DNA from: Nitrospinota bacterium | Lineage (GTDB): Bacteria > JADFOP01 | Direction of reading: 5' to 3' | DNA length: 52,494 nt | Assembly (NCBI GenBank): GCA_022562795.1 | Contig: JADFOP010000010.1 | Coordinates: forward strand, 1 to 52,494 | Part shown: piece after piece, positions 44,620 to 52,161 of the stretch | How positions within the stretch are numbered: the first letter of the stretch is position 1 | Layout: every line of letters begins with the position of its first letter | Made by a program: the position numbers and the translations under genes | The notes under the pieces: model-generated | The model's input: the letters and a program-made list of their open reading frames with translations, nothing else | The model's database searches: none | What the model was told of the DNA's origin: nothing

Positions 44620-45285
44620 TTATATATCCGCAGCTCCAACCAAACCCATATCGATTAACCATGGAGGGTCTGTCGGCCCGAAGTCCGAGCCGTAGCTGAC
44701 CCTGGCGGCGGGGCTGCTGAGTGTTGCCCCATTTTCGTCAATAACGGCCCATCTCAGAGAGGGAGCATAATAAACCACTGAAACCGACCTTACGTTCAAC
44801 GTAGGCTGCCCCAACAAGCGCATGAAGAAAAGGGCTATGAAGTTGTGGCGGACTTCGGGGCGCTGAGCCGTGACCCGTACGCTATTGGCATCCGCTTCCT
44901 CGCCGGGCGCCGATGCGGCAAACTTCTTTGTTTGCATATCATAGGCGCCGATTTCGATATCTTCCGAAGCGAGTGTGACCGGAATGCCGCCGATTGCATA
45001 CCGCTGGGCCTGGAGCTGAGCCTGGCCTCTGGCTTCTTCTGGACCGTATCGCAGGTTCGCGGCGGCGGCCAGAGAGGCTGAGTAGGTGGCGTTTCGAAGC
45101 GTGGAGCGGACGACGTAAAGATAGCCCTGATCGGTGACGAGCCCTAAAAATCCGACGAGAGCTACCAGGAGCAGCAACGAGCGTAAGGAATCGACGGCCC
45201 CCGCTCCCTTACCTCTATCGTGAGAACTGGTGAACGCCACCCAGTGCCAGATACGATAAATACTTGAAGCTCTATTACCAATCAT
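44620..45285 (-). CDS. Short TadG-like pilus-associated protein
   Basis: 221 residues. One hydrophobic helix (about 35-55: LRSLLLLVALVGFLGLVTD) is followed by a TadG-like region (GYLYVVRSTLRNATYSASLA, then NLRYGPEEARGQAQLQAQR) clearly related to the two larger proteins upstream. It keeps the IEIGAYDMQTKKF and FFMRLLG segments but lacks the beta-helix domain, ending in a different short tail. Last of four TadG-like genes, 24 bp after its neighbour. Probably a shortened paralogue; whether it works is unknown. Confidence 0.8.
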   Translation of the reverse strand: MIGNRASSIYRIWHWVAFTSSHDRGKGAGAVDSLRSLLLLVALVGFLGLVTDQGYLYVVRSTLRNATYSASLAAAANLRYGPEEARGQAQLQAQRYAIGGIPVTLASEDIEIGAYDMQTKKFAASAPGEEADANSVRVTAQRPEVRHNFIALFFMRLLGQPTLNVRSVSVVYYAPSLRWAVIDENGATLSSPAARVSYGSDFGPTDPPWLIDMGLVGAADI

Positions 45286-45309
45286 TTTCGCATCCCCCCC
45301 GTTGCTCTC

Positions 45310-46617
45310 CTATTGGACGAGAACAGGTCGTACAGTGGCGACATCTATCCCCACGTTCTTGAGGAGCGCCAACTCGTACAAGGACTCGTCGTAATGAACT
45401 GCACCTGAACTATTGAGCGAGACCTCTTCTCCCATTACAGCCCCATAAAAATCGACGGTGCTGCCGTTCACAACATGCGCGTTGGGTGCGTATAGAACGC
45501 CATAGAAATCGACGTTGTGGTTAAGTTGCACATCCTCGTTGGAGGAGGCCATAATGATAAGGTTCTCCGGGTTTTGGCCAGGATTGATGATGTTCGAATT
45601 ACTCACCGAGAAGGTCCCGGTAAGGTAAATGACGGTCGGTCCATCCACCTGTAGCGATGCGCCATTGCTAAGTTCGACCGAGGTGAAGTAGTATCGGCCA
45701 CCGGGTAAAGTGATGCTGTCGCCGCTACTGAGCGCGAGATCGTAAGGCCCCATCTCAAAAGGATCTTTGCCCCCGTCCGTCACAGCCGGGATGTTGCCGT
45801 TGTCGTTGTTCGTAGCTATGTCGCCGAACTCGATGTCGTCCAAAACCGGGCACCCCCCAGGGTTCGTCGAACCGGTTACATAGGAAGAATCATTCAGGAT
45901 AACCGTCTTATCCGGGCCTGGACGGGCATCGCCCTTCACGACCGACACTGAGTTGAGCTCTATGTCTCCGCAGCTGCAGACATCCCCATTTTGACCGGCC
46001 GTGGCGGGGCTGTACGGCCCGAGTTCGGAGTTGTAGCTATCGGTGGTGGACGAGCTGTTGAGGGTTACTTTCTTTTGGCCGATAATGCCCCCTCCACACG
46101 GACCCATCCTGTACGACACGGCCATAACCCTTACGTCCGAGGTCTCGTGCCCGAAAATGCGCATGAAAAAGAGGGAGATGGGGTCATTTCGGTCTTTTGA
46201 ACGTTGGGCCGTAACACGTACGCTATCGGCGTTCGCCTCTTCGGCTGGCGCCAGGACGGTAAACTCCTTGGTCCCTATTTCCCAGGTGCCAAGCTCGATG
46301 TCAGCCAGAACGAGGGCTACTGGAGTGCCGCCGACGTTGTGCTGCTGGGCCAGGAGCTGAGCCTGTTTGCGGACCTCATCAGGGCCGTAAGTAAGGCTTG
46401 AGACGGCGGCAAGGGATGCGGCGTCAGCGGCGTTATGAAGCGTCGAGCGAACCACGAACAGATGACCCAGGTCGATGACGAGGCCTGCAAAAGCGAGTAG
46501 TACAGCGAGAAGAACCGTTACGAGAACAATAACATTTCCCCGTTGACCTAGCAGGCGGGGGAACAACCCCACTTGAGCCAAAGAATTGCTTCTTGAATCT
46601 TTCGTATTCATCTTCAT
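45310..46617 (-). CDS. TadG-like protein with C-terminal beta-helix domain
   Basis: 435 residues. The N-terminal membrane helix (about 26-46, NVIVLVTVLLAVLLAFAGLV) and IDLGHLFVVRSTLHNAADAA identify a Tad/TadG-type pilus protein. Residues about 200-425 are a repeat-rich, Ser/Asn-rich domain ending with VDFYGVLYAPNAHVVNGSTV and VHYDESL, features of the DUF7305-type right-handed beta helix found in pilus-tip or secreted proteins. Very similar to the next gene upstream, with a 74-bp stretch identical in DNA. Likely exposed outside the cell, perhaps for attachment. Confidence 0.85.
   Translation of the reverse strand: MKMNTKDSRSNSLAQVGLFPRLLGQRGNVIVLVTVLLAVLLAFAGLVIDLGHLFVVRSTLHNAADAASLAAVSSLTYGPDEVRKQAQLLAQQHNVGGTPVALVLADIELGTWEIGTKEFTVLAPAEEANADSVRVTAQRSKDRNDPISLFFMRIFGHETSDVRVMAVSYRMGPCGGGIIGQKKVTLNSSSTTDSYNSELGPYSPATAGQNGDVCSCGDIELNSVSVVKGDARPGPDKTVILNDSSYVTGSTNPGGCPVLDDIEFGDIATNNDNGNIPAVTDGGKDPFEMGPYDLALSSGDSITLPGGRYYFTSVELSNGASLQVDGPTVIYLTGTFSVSNSNIINPGQNPENLIIMASSNEDVQLNHNVDFYGVLYAPNAHVVNGSTVDFYGAVMGEEVSLNSSGAVHYDESLYELALLKNVGIDVATVRPVLVQ
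45754..45827 (-). repeat. 74-bp block identical to 47107-47180
   Basis: Perfect identity between the two large TadG-like genes, encoding the stretch around DIATNNDNGNIPAVTDGGKD, while flanking DNA has diverged. Confidence 0.85.
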
Positions 46618-46641
46618 TCCCTCATGACCGCCCTTGTTGAG

Positions 46642-47970
46642 CTACTGGACGAGAACAGAGCTCACCGTGTTGCCGGGGAGAATCTCCACGTCGCTAAGGA
46701 GAGCAATGTCGCCCAGAGATTCGTCGTAATGGACCACGACCGAACTATTTAGAGTGATCTCTTGTGCCATGATGGCCCCATAAAACCCGACGCCGCTGTT
46801 AAGCACAACATGCGCATTGGGCGCGTAGATGATGCCGTAGAAATCGACGTTGTGGTTAAATTGCACATCCTCGATGGAGGAGACCATAATGATGAGGTCC
46901 TCCGGGTTTTGACCCGTATTCACGATCGTCGAACTATGCATTTCGAACTTCCCGGTCACGTACATGACGGTCGGTCCCATCACCGTTAGGGTTGAGGAAT
47001 GGGCAATATCGACCGATGTGAAGTAGTATCGGGCCGGGTTCAGACTAGTGCCACCGGGCAAGGTGAGACTGTCTTCGTTATGGAGCGCGAGATCGTAAGG
47101 CCCATCCTCAAAAGGATCTTTGCCCCCGTCCGTCACAGCCGGGATGTTGCCGTTGTCGTTGTTCGTAGCTATGTCGCCGAGCTCAACGTCGGCCAAAACC
47201 GGGCACCCGCCGGGTTTAGTCGAACCTGTCACGTAGGAGGAGTTATTCATGATAACAGTATTATCCGGGCCTGGATTGGCATTGCCCCGCACGATGGCAG
47301 ATGAGTTGAGCTCTATGTCTCCGCAGCTGCAGACATCCCCATTTTCATTGGCACTGACGGGGCTGTACGGCCCATAGTCGGAATTGTAGCTATCGGTGCC
47401 AGTTGAGCTGTTAAACGTTATCTTTGTCTCGCCGATAATTCCTCCGCACAAAGCTGGCTCATAGTGCGCCACGGCCATCACCCTTACGTCCGAGTCCTCG
47501 TACCCGAAAATACGCATAAAGAAGAGGGATATTGGGTTGTTGCGGGCGCTGGAACGCTGAGACGTGACCCGGACACTATCGGCGTTTGCCTCTTGGTCTG
47601 GCGCCAAAACGGTAAAGGTCTTGGAGCCCTCATCCCAGTTTCCAAGGTCGATGTCGGCCAGGACGAGAGTTACCGGAGTGCCGTCGACAGCGTGATGTTG
47701 GGCGAGGATCTGAGCCTGGTTACGGGCCTCATCGGGGCCGTAGCTCAGGCTTGCGGCAGCGGCCAGAGAGGCGGAGTCAGCGGCGTTCTGAAGCGTTGAG
47801 CGGACTACGAACAGATGGCCCAGATCGATGACTATGCCCGCAAAACCAATCAAAACAGCGAGGACCACCGCAACTATAACGACTACAGCTCCCCCTTCGT
47901 CAGCCAACAGGCCGGGCAACGACTCCCTACGGGACAAAGAATTACGCCTTGTTTTTATCTCTACCTTCAT
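46642..47970 (-). CDS. TadG-like protein with C-terminal beta-helix domain
   Basis: 442 residues, paralogue of the downstream gene. The N-terminus has LADEGGAVVVIVAVVLAVLIGF (membrane helix about 24-45), then DLGHLFVVRSTLQNAADSAS. The Ser/Asn/Thr-rich C-terminal region (about 190-430) has GGIIGETKITFNSS, DVCSCGDIELNSS, VDFYGIIYAPNAHVVLNS and VVHYDESL, as in DUF7305-type beta-helix domains. The 27 bases before and over its start copy the end of tadE, showing it arose by tandem duplication. Presumed envelope or pilus-tip protein. Confidence 0.86.
   Translation of the reverse strand: MKVEIKTRRNSLSRRESLPGLLADEGGAVVVIVAVVLAVLIGFAGIVIDLGHLFVVRSTLQNAADSASLAAAASLSYGPDEARNQAQILAQHHAVDGTPVTLVLADIDLGNWDEGSKTFTVLAPDQEANADSVRVTSQRSSARNNPISLFFMRIFGYEDSDVRVMAVAHYEPALCGGIIGETKITFNSSTGTDSYNSDYGPYSPVSANENGDVCSCGDIELNSSAIVRGNANPGPDNTVIMNNSSYVTGSTKPGGCPVLADVELGDIATNNDNGNIPAVTDGGKDPFEDGPYDLALHNEDSLTLPGGTSLNPARYYFTSVDIAHSSTLTVMGPTVMYVTGKFEMHSSTIVNTGQNPEDLIIMVSSIEDVQFNHNVDFYGIIYAPNAHVVLNSGVGFYGAIMAQEITLNSSVVVHYDESLGDIALLSDVEILPGNTVSSVLVQ
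47107..47180 (-). repeat. 74-bp block identical to 45754-45827
   Basis: Second copy of the identical block shared by the two large TadG-like paralogues; likely a gene-conversion tract. Confidence 0.85.
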
Positions 47971-47993
47971 TCACGCATTACCCCTCTTGAGGT
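47967..47993 (-). repeat. Remnant copy of the tadE 3' end
   Basis: Nearly identical to 49253-49279, the tadE C-terminal codons plus the overlapping start of the next gene. A more decayed copy precedes the gene starting at 46617. It marks the duplication unit that created the TadG-like series. Confidence 0.7.
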
Positions 47994-48044
47994 AAGTGCT
48001 ATCCACCACTGACCAAGGGCTGCAACACTCACTAACCTCCCCCT

Positions 48045-49256
48045 CTACTGAATGAGCACAGGCGCGGAAAGAGTGGGATTGGGATCGGTACCCTCACCCC
48101 CTAGGATAAACTTCGTGGAGGCGAATTCCGTAAATGTGACGTCAATATGGCGATCCGCTTGATCGCCGGTGAGCTTAACGTCCGTGATAATGGCCCCAAC
48201 AAAGCTAATCACATAGTAGAGGGTCCCGGCCGCCTTATCCGTGACCTTGTTAAAGACAGGAAAGACCACTCTATTGCCGTACTGCGATCCGAGGAAAGTT
48301 GTCAATGAGCTTCCCGAGATGCCAGGGTCGCCCTCCAGCTTCAGGCACTTGCAGCCGTCCTCAGGGAGAATTAAGTAATCATCGAAGCCGTACTCGATCC
48401 AAAATTTTATATCGTCGTTTGAATTTTCACCACCGTCGAGGTCGAGGACGCCGAAGTTGGCCTCGCTCTGGATGTGAGGGTAAATGTCTTTAGGGTCGGG
48501 GAGGCCATCCCCATCCCCATCGACCAGCCAGGTATCTCTTACGGCGATGGGCATGAGGATACCAGGCCCTACGCCGATAACCCGATGATCTAGCGTGGTA
48601 ACAGCAACGGCTGCCGCCCCCATCGACTCCCTGCCCCAAATGCGCGCAAAGATCGTGGGCACCGGCCCGGCCGCCGTCCCGGCGGACCGGCGAATCTGAA
48701 CTCGAAGCGTCTCAGGGCCAAGGACGATTACGTCTACGGCGTCCGCTTCGGGGGCCGTATGGTTGAGGCGAAATTGGCCGTCATCTGTGGCGAAGGCCAC
48801 AGCCATAGTCTGAGCATAATCTTCACCGTTGTGAACCAACTCTACTACCCCCGCCAAGGCTCCCGCGTCGGCCGCGTTCTGAAGCTCGCCGCGGACGACA
48901 AAGAGCACGCCAAGGTCTATCACCATTGCGGCAAAACCGATTAGAACAGCGAGGACCACCGCAACTATAACGACTGTAGCTCCCTCTTCGTCAGCCAATA
49001 GGCCGGGGAGCGACCATGAATCAGGAAGTCCAATCGCAACGATTACAGCTCCCCCTTCGTCAGCCAACAGGCCGGGGGGCGACCATGAATCAGGAAGTCC
49101 AATCGCAACGATTACAGCTCCCCCTTCGTCAGCCAACAGGCCGGGGAGCAACCATGAATCAGGAAGTCCAATCGCAACGATTACAGCTCCCCCTTCGTCA
49201 GCCACCAGGCCGGGGAGCGACCATGAATATCGCCTTGTATTTTTATTTATCTTCAT
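48045..49256 (-). CDS. TadG-like protein with repeated N-terminal segment
   Basis: 403 residues. Residues about 15-83 are three copies of a 23-residue unit with core PGLLADEGGAVIVAIGLPDS. A fourth partial copy leads into the real membrane helix (about 95-115) and DLGVLFVVRGELQNAADAGA, the TadG signature. The later part has an aspartate-rich, calcium-loop-like DGDGDGLPDPKD (about 260) and no beta-helix repeat like the two paralogues. The ATG overlaps the tadE TGA, so the genes are coupled. The repeat is exact enough in DNA to be recent. Confidence 0.85.
   Translation of the reverse strand: MKINKNTRRYSWSLPGLVADEGGAVIVAIGLPDSWLLPGLLADEGGAVIVAIGLPDSWSPPGLLADEGGAVIVAIGLPDSWSLPGLLADEEGATVVIVAVVLAVLIGFAAMVIDLGVLFVVRGELQNAADAGALAGVVELVHNGEDYAQTMAVAFATDDGQFRLNHTAPEADAVDVIVLGPETLRVQIRRSAGTAAGPVPTIFARIWGRESMGAAAVAVTTLDHRVIGVGPGILMPIAVRDTWLVDGDGDGLPDPKDIYPHIQSEANFGVLDLDGGENSNDDIKFWIEYGFDDYLILPEDGCKCLKLEGDPGISGSSLTTFLGSQYGNRVVFPVFNKVTDKAAGTLYYVISFVGAIITDVKLTGDQADRHIDVTFTEFASTKFILGGEGTDPNPTLSAPVLIQ
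48970..49214 (-). repeat. 69-bp tandem repeat inside the TadG-like gene
   Basis: Period 69 bp, three complete copies (49008-49214) and a more diverged partial fourth. The copies differ at a few positions only. 69 is a multiple of three, so copy-number change keeps the frame. Confidence 0.92.
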
Positions 49257-49717
49257 TCACGCATTACCGCTGTCGAGGTTATAGTAATTCCCTCTCCCCA
49301 GCCCTCGTTGCCCGCGAACATCTCCAGCAAGGCCCCGAGAGGGGTCATGTATGCAATGTTGTAAGAGATGGCCACCTGGTGGGCCTGAGCGGTGGTAGTG
49401 CCCACAGGAATGATCACGATCGTCTGGCAGATGCCCGTGTAGCCTAGCGAAGGGCTGGTGGAACACGATTCCGTAGGCGATGGGATACCCGCCGGCTCCA
49501 ATATTCGATTGGCTGCCACGGTATAGGGCTCAAAGTCAGTAGCCGAGGCCCGAGCGGCCTCCCGTGAAGCGTTTGTAATAACCTGATGGCTGTATAAGAC
49601 ACGGCCAAACTCGATAATGCCCATCAGGATGATCATCAGAAATGGCAGCACCAGGGCCATCTCAACTGCGGCGGCCCCTCCGTCTGCCGAGACTATGCGG
49701 CGCAACCGCTGCAACAT
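49253..49717 (-). CDS. tadE: TadE-like pseudopilin
   Basis: 154 residues. The N-terminus contains the pseudopilin motif DGGAAAVEMALVLPFLMIILMG, cut after glycine with Glu at +5, followed by the TadE-typical EFGRVLYSHQVITNASREAARA. A minor pilin of the Tad (tight adherence) type IVb system that is processed by a TadV-type peptidase not seen here. Between flp and the TadG-like genes on the same strand; its stop overlaps the next start. Confidence 0.9.
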   Translation of the reverse strand: MLQRLRRIVSADGGAAAVEMALVLPFLMIILMGIIEFGRVLYSHQVITNASREAARASATDFEPYTVAANRILEPAGIPSPTESCSTSPSLGYTGICQTIVIIPVGTTTAQAHQVAISYNIAYMTPLGALLEMFAGNEGWGEGITITSTAVMRE

Positions 49718-49802
49718 GTGCCTTTACCTCCCCTTAAGACTGCGTGGCGTGTAATCCTCTTTGATCTCAAAGACTAGCATCTCATCAACGAAACTCGGGA
49801 GA

Positions 49803-49836
49803 GGAGGGAAAAGACGGACTTTAATCTCTTCCCTCC
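49803..49836 (-). promoter_or_regulatory. Stem-loop between flp and tadE
   Basis: GGAGGGAA pairs perfectly with TTCCCTCC (8 bp, 18-nt loop), 30 bp past the flp stop. No T-tract. Such a structure could stabilise flp mRNA or lower read-through so that the major pilin is made in excess. Confidence 0.5.
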
Positions 49837-49866
49837 CCAAACGCTACGTGCCGCAAGGAGCCGCGT

Positions 49867-50052
49867 TTAGTTCGATGACGGAATCGTCGAGCTGATCACG
49901 GTGTTCACGCCGCCGAACACGCCGTTAAGCGTGGTACCGAGACTCTGAACGGTCAGAATGATGGCGGCTGCAATGAGAGCTACCAGGAGGCCGTACTCAA
50001 CAGCCGAGGCCCCATCTTCGTCCTGCATGAACATCTTGAGGTGCTTCATCAT
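49867..50052 (-). CDS. flp: Flp-family type IVb pilin
   Basis: 61 residues, the normal tiny size. Leader MMKHLKMFMQDEDG ends at Gly14; the mature part begins ASAVEYGLLVALIAAAIIL with the Flp mark Glu-Tyr at +5 and +6. The single hydrophobic helix forms the fibre core. Ribosome-binding site AAGGAG 7 nt before the ATG. Transcribed from a sigma-54 promoter at 50170-50184, with a candidate IHF site upstream. Confidence 0.95.
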   Translation of the reverse strand: MMKHLKMFMQDEDGASAVEYGLLVALIAAAIILTVQSLGTTLNGVFGGVNTVISSTIPSSN

Positions 50053-50169
50053 GGTGTTTCTCCTTCTTTTGTTCCCTGTTTTCCTCTGAAAGGGTTAAAA
50101 TTGCCGGGCATCCCCCGAGGAGCCCGCGCCCTTCCGTTCCCCTTGGTTGGTCGGTAACACATAATATTA

Positions 50170-50184
50170 GCAAGACCCGTGCCA
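50170..50184 (-). promoter_or_regulatory. Sigma-54 promoter of flp
   Basis: On the minus strand TGGCAC-N5-TTGC, exact consensus with GG-N10-GC. Start point near 50158, leader of about 105 nt. Confidence 0.8.
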
Positions 50185-50233
50185 CCACTTATCGTTTCTT
50201 TCCTCTCACAACCCTTTCAGGACAAAAACCCTG

Positions 50234-50246
50234 TAATGAATTGATA
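50234..50246 (-). promoter_or_regulatory. Candidate IHF binding site
   Basis: TATCAATTCATTA on the minus strand matches WATCAANNNNTTR exactly. It is about 50 bp upstream of the flp -24 box, the usual place for DNA bending at sigma-54 promoters. Confidence 0.45.
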
Positions 50247-50359
50247 ACAAAAGAGATTTATTCGTGGCCTTGGCGATGTAGGACCGCCTCAGCGCAGCAG
50301 AGAGCCGGTTTGATATAAGCTGGATTGGTATCTTTTAGTAAACGGGTTGATGATTTGAT

Positions 50360-50377
50360 CAAAGGTCGAGACCTTTG
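50360..50377. promoter_or_regulatory. Palindrome abutting the secretin sigma-54 element
   Basis: CAAAGGTC-GA-GACCTTTG, perfect 8-bp arms, ending at the base before the -24 box. A likely binding site for a repressor or activator dimer. Confidence 0.55.
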
Positions 50378-50393
50378 TGGTACATAATTTGCA
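50378..50393 (+). promoter_or_regulatory. Candidate sigma-54 promoter of the secretin
   Basis: TGGTAC-N5-TTGC-A with correct GG-N10-GC spacing; one mismatch to the -24 consensus. Leader of about 205 nt. Confidence 0.55.
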
Positions 50394-50527
50394 GATTTTT
50401 CCAGCCTGAAGAGAGAGGAGGCCCTTTATCCCATGAAAATGGAGAAACGGGTCGCTGATTGATTGATGATAACCCTAGTTATTACGGTGAGTTCGATGAA
50501 GAATCTAAAAAAAATATTAAAAAACCC

Positions 50528-50556
50528 TTGCCAACATCTACCTATTGTGTTATATA
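50528..50556 (+). promoter_or_regulatory. Candidate sigma-70 promoter of the secretin
   Basis: TTGCCA at 50528-50533, 17-bp spacer, TATATA at 50551-50556. About 50 bp before the ATG at 50611. It lies inside an upstream extension of the reading frame, which supports the later start. Confidence 0.5.
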
Positions 50557-50610
50557 GATACTCAGTACGTTCGCGTTCATGCCCATGGGCCCCGGGCAGA
50601 GAGACCCGGC

Positions 50611-52161
50611 ATGGGTAATTTCTTAATCATCCATCGTGGCCCAAATTCCCTTTCCAAGGCGTTAAAGGGACAGCCTTCCTATAAGACCATCCCAGCGGAC
50701 AGAAGACTCACATCATGGGTCTTTGCTGCCCTGGCAGGCCTTATGCTCCTTGGGCCCTTCACCGCAAACGCCCAATCCCTCAAGCTCCAAGACGGGCTGC
50801 TCCTCGAAGAGCAGGCAGCTCCGATCCAGATTAATATCACCTTCGGAAAGAGCAAGGTCCTCGATAGCACCGAGACCATTCTGCGCGTGAGCGTCACCGA
50901 TACCAAGGTGGCGGATGTCGTCATCATCTCGCCGCACCAGGTCCTCATCAACGGCAAGCGCGCAGGCTCGACCAGCCTTATTATCTGGAAGGAAGATGGC
51001 ACCCACAACGTTTTCGATCTCTGGATAACCCCGAACGTTGAGCTCGTCCGGGAGCGGCTGGATCATTTGTTGCCGAACCAAGACATTGAAGTAGACGCAG
51101 ACCGGGACAAGATTGTGCTCTCCGGCGAAGTGTTCGACATCGAGACCATGGAGAGAGTCATCTCGGTTGTAAAGCCCCATTCTCCTGAATTTATCAACCT
51201 CATGAAGATCAAAGGCCCCCAGCAGGTCCAGCTCCAGGTCCGCATCGCCCTTGTTAGCAGGCCGGCTCTCAGGGAGGCGGGCATCTCCTTCTCCGGGGCG
51301 CGACGGGACGAAGCTGCGGGATTTGTCGACGCGCCGGGCTCCGGTGTCACCGAATTTCTCACCGGCATAAGCCCCGTCATCCCGCCTAGCCCTTTGTTCG
51401 CGGCCTTCCCCGGCGGCTTCGGCCTGTTGCTCTCGCTCTCCAGCGCCGCCCTGGATGACCAGGCCTCGGTCGCGACCTTCCTTAGCCTCTTAGAAAGCCA
51501 GGGCTTCGCCAAGACCCTTGCCGAGCCGACCCTCGTCGCTTTGAGCGGCCAGACAGCCTCCTTCCTCTCCGGCGGGGAGTTTCCCGTAGCCATCGTCACA
51601 GACGATAATATTGACATCGAATTTAAGCCTTTCGGCGTGAGATTGGACTTCACCCCAACAGTGCTCGCCGACGAGACTATCTGGCTCAAAGTGGCGCCCG
51701 AGGTCAGCGAGGTTGACTTCACTCTCGGGACGGAAGCGGCGGTGCTGACGGTACCGGGCCTCAAAGCCCAGCGGGCCGAAACGACCATTATGCTCAAGGA
51801 CGGCCAGACCTTCGTCATCGCCGGCCTTCTGCAAGACAAGATAGACAGCCAAATCCAAAAGATCCCAATCCTCGGCAGCATTCCTATCCTCGGGGCGCTC
51901 TTCCGCCAGGTGCGCCACAGCCGTACGGAGACCGAACTGCTCATTGCTGTGACTCCCCGGCTTGTCAAACCTCTTGGTCCCAAAGAGGTTATCCCCATGC
52001 CGGGCGACGAGGCCGTCTACGACCCCAATGATTTCGAGCTATTTCTCCTCGGCAAGCTGACCCACACAGAGCTAGGCAAGAAGTCAAAGGAACAGAAGGC
52101 CATGAATGAGTTCCTAAAGTCCCAGGCGGGACCTGGCGGGTACTTGGGGTTCATCAGATGA
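50611..52161 (+). CDS. cpaC: Tad pilus outer-membrane secretin RcpA/CpaC
   Basis: 516 residues from ATG 50611. An unusually long basic stretch (about 1-34) precedes the signal helix WVFAALAGLMLLGPFTANA. Then come an N-terminal pilus-secretin domain (about 70-145), a BON-like part (VDADRDKIVLSGEVFDIETM) and the secretin core with VPGLKAQRAETTIMLKDGQT and IPILGSIPILGALFRQ, the type II/IV secretin signature. It forms the outer-membrane channel for the Flp pilus. An upstream TTG (50545) would place the start before the -10 box and is rejected. Its stop overlaps the tadD-like start (ATGA). Confidence 0.93.
   Translation: MGNFLIIHRGPNSLSKALKGQPSYKTIPADRRLTSWVFAALAGLMLLGPFTANAQSLKLQDGLLLEEQAAPIQINITFGKSKVLDSTETILRVSVTDTKVADVVIISPHQVLINGKRAGSTSLIIWKEDGTHNVFDLWITPNVELVRERLDHLLPNQDIEVDADRDKIVLSGEVFDIETMERVISVVKPHSPEFINLMKIKGPQQVQLQVRIALVSRPALREAGISFSGARRDEAAGFVDAPGSGVTEFLTGISPVIPPSPLFAAFPGGFGLLLSLSSAALDDQASVATFLSLLESQGFAKTLAEPTLVALSGQTASFLSGGEFPVAIVTDDNIDIEFKPFGVRLDFTPTVLADETIWLKVAPEVSEVDFTLGTEAAVLTVPGLKAQRAETTIMLKDGQTFVIAGLLQDKIDSQIQKIPILGSIPILGALFRQVRHSRTETELLIAVTPRLVKPLGPKEVIPMPGDEAVYDPNDFELFLLGKLTHTELGKKSKEQKAMNEFLKSQAGPGGYLGFIR

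Larger units (their letters stand above)
50053..50610. other. Divergent control region flp / secretin
   Basis: About 560 bases. It holds divergent sigma-54 elements (50170-50184 minus, 50378-50393 plus), an IHF-type site (50234-50246), a perfect palindrome (50360-50377) and a sigma-70 promoter for the secretin (50528-50556). A 63-codon frame on the minus strand overlapping the start of flp is not a gene. Confidence 0.6.

Noticed and set aside
48970-49214. CRISPR array suggested by regular repeats
   Set aside because: The repeats are contiguous 69-bp units in frame inside a coding gene, with no spacers and no cas genes.
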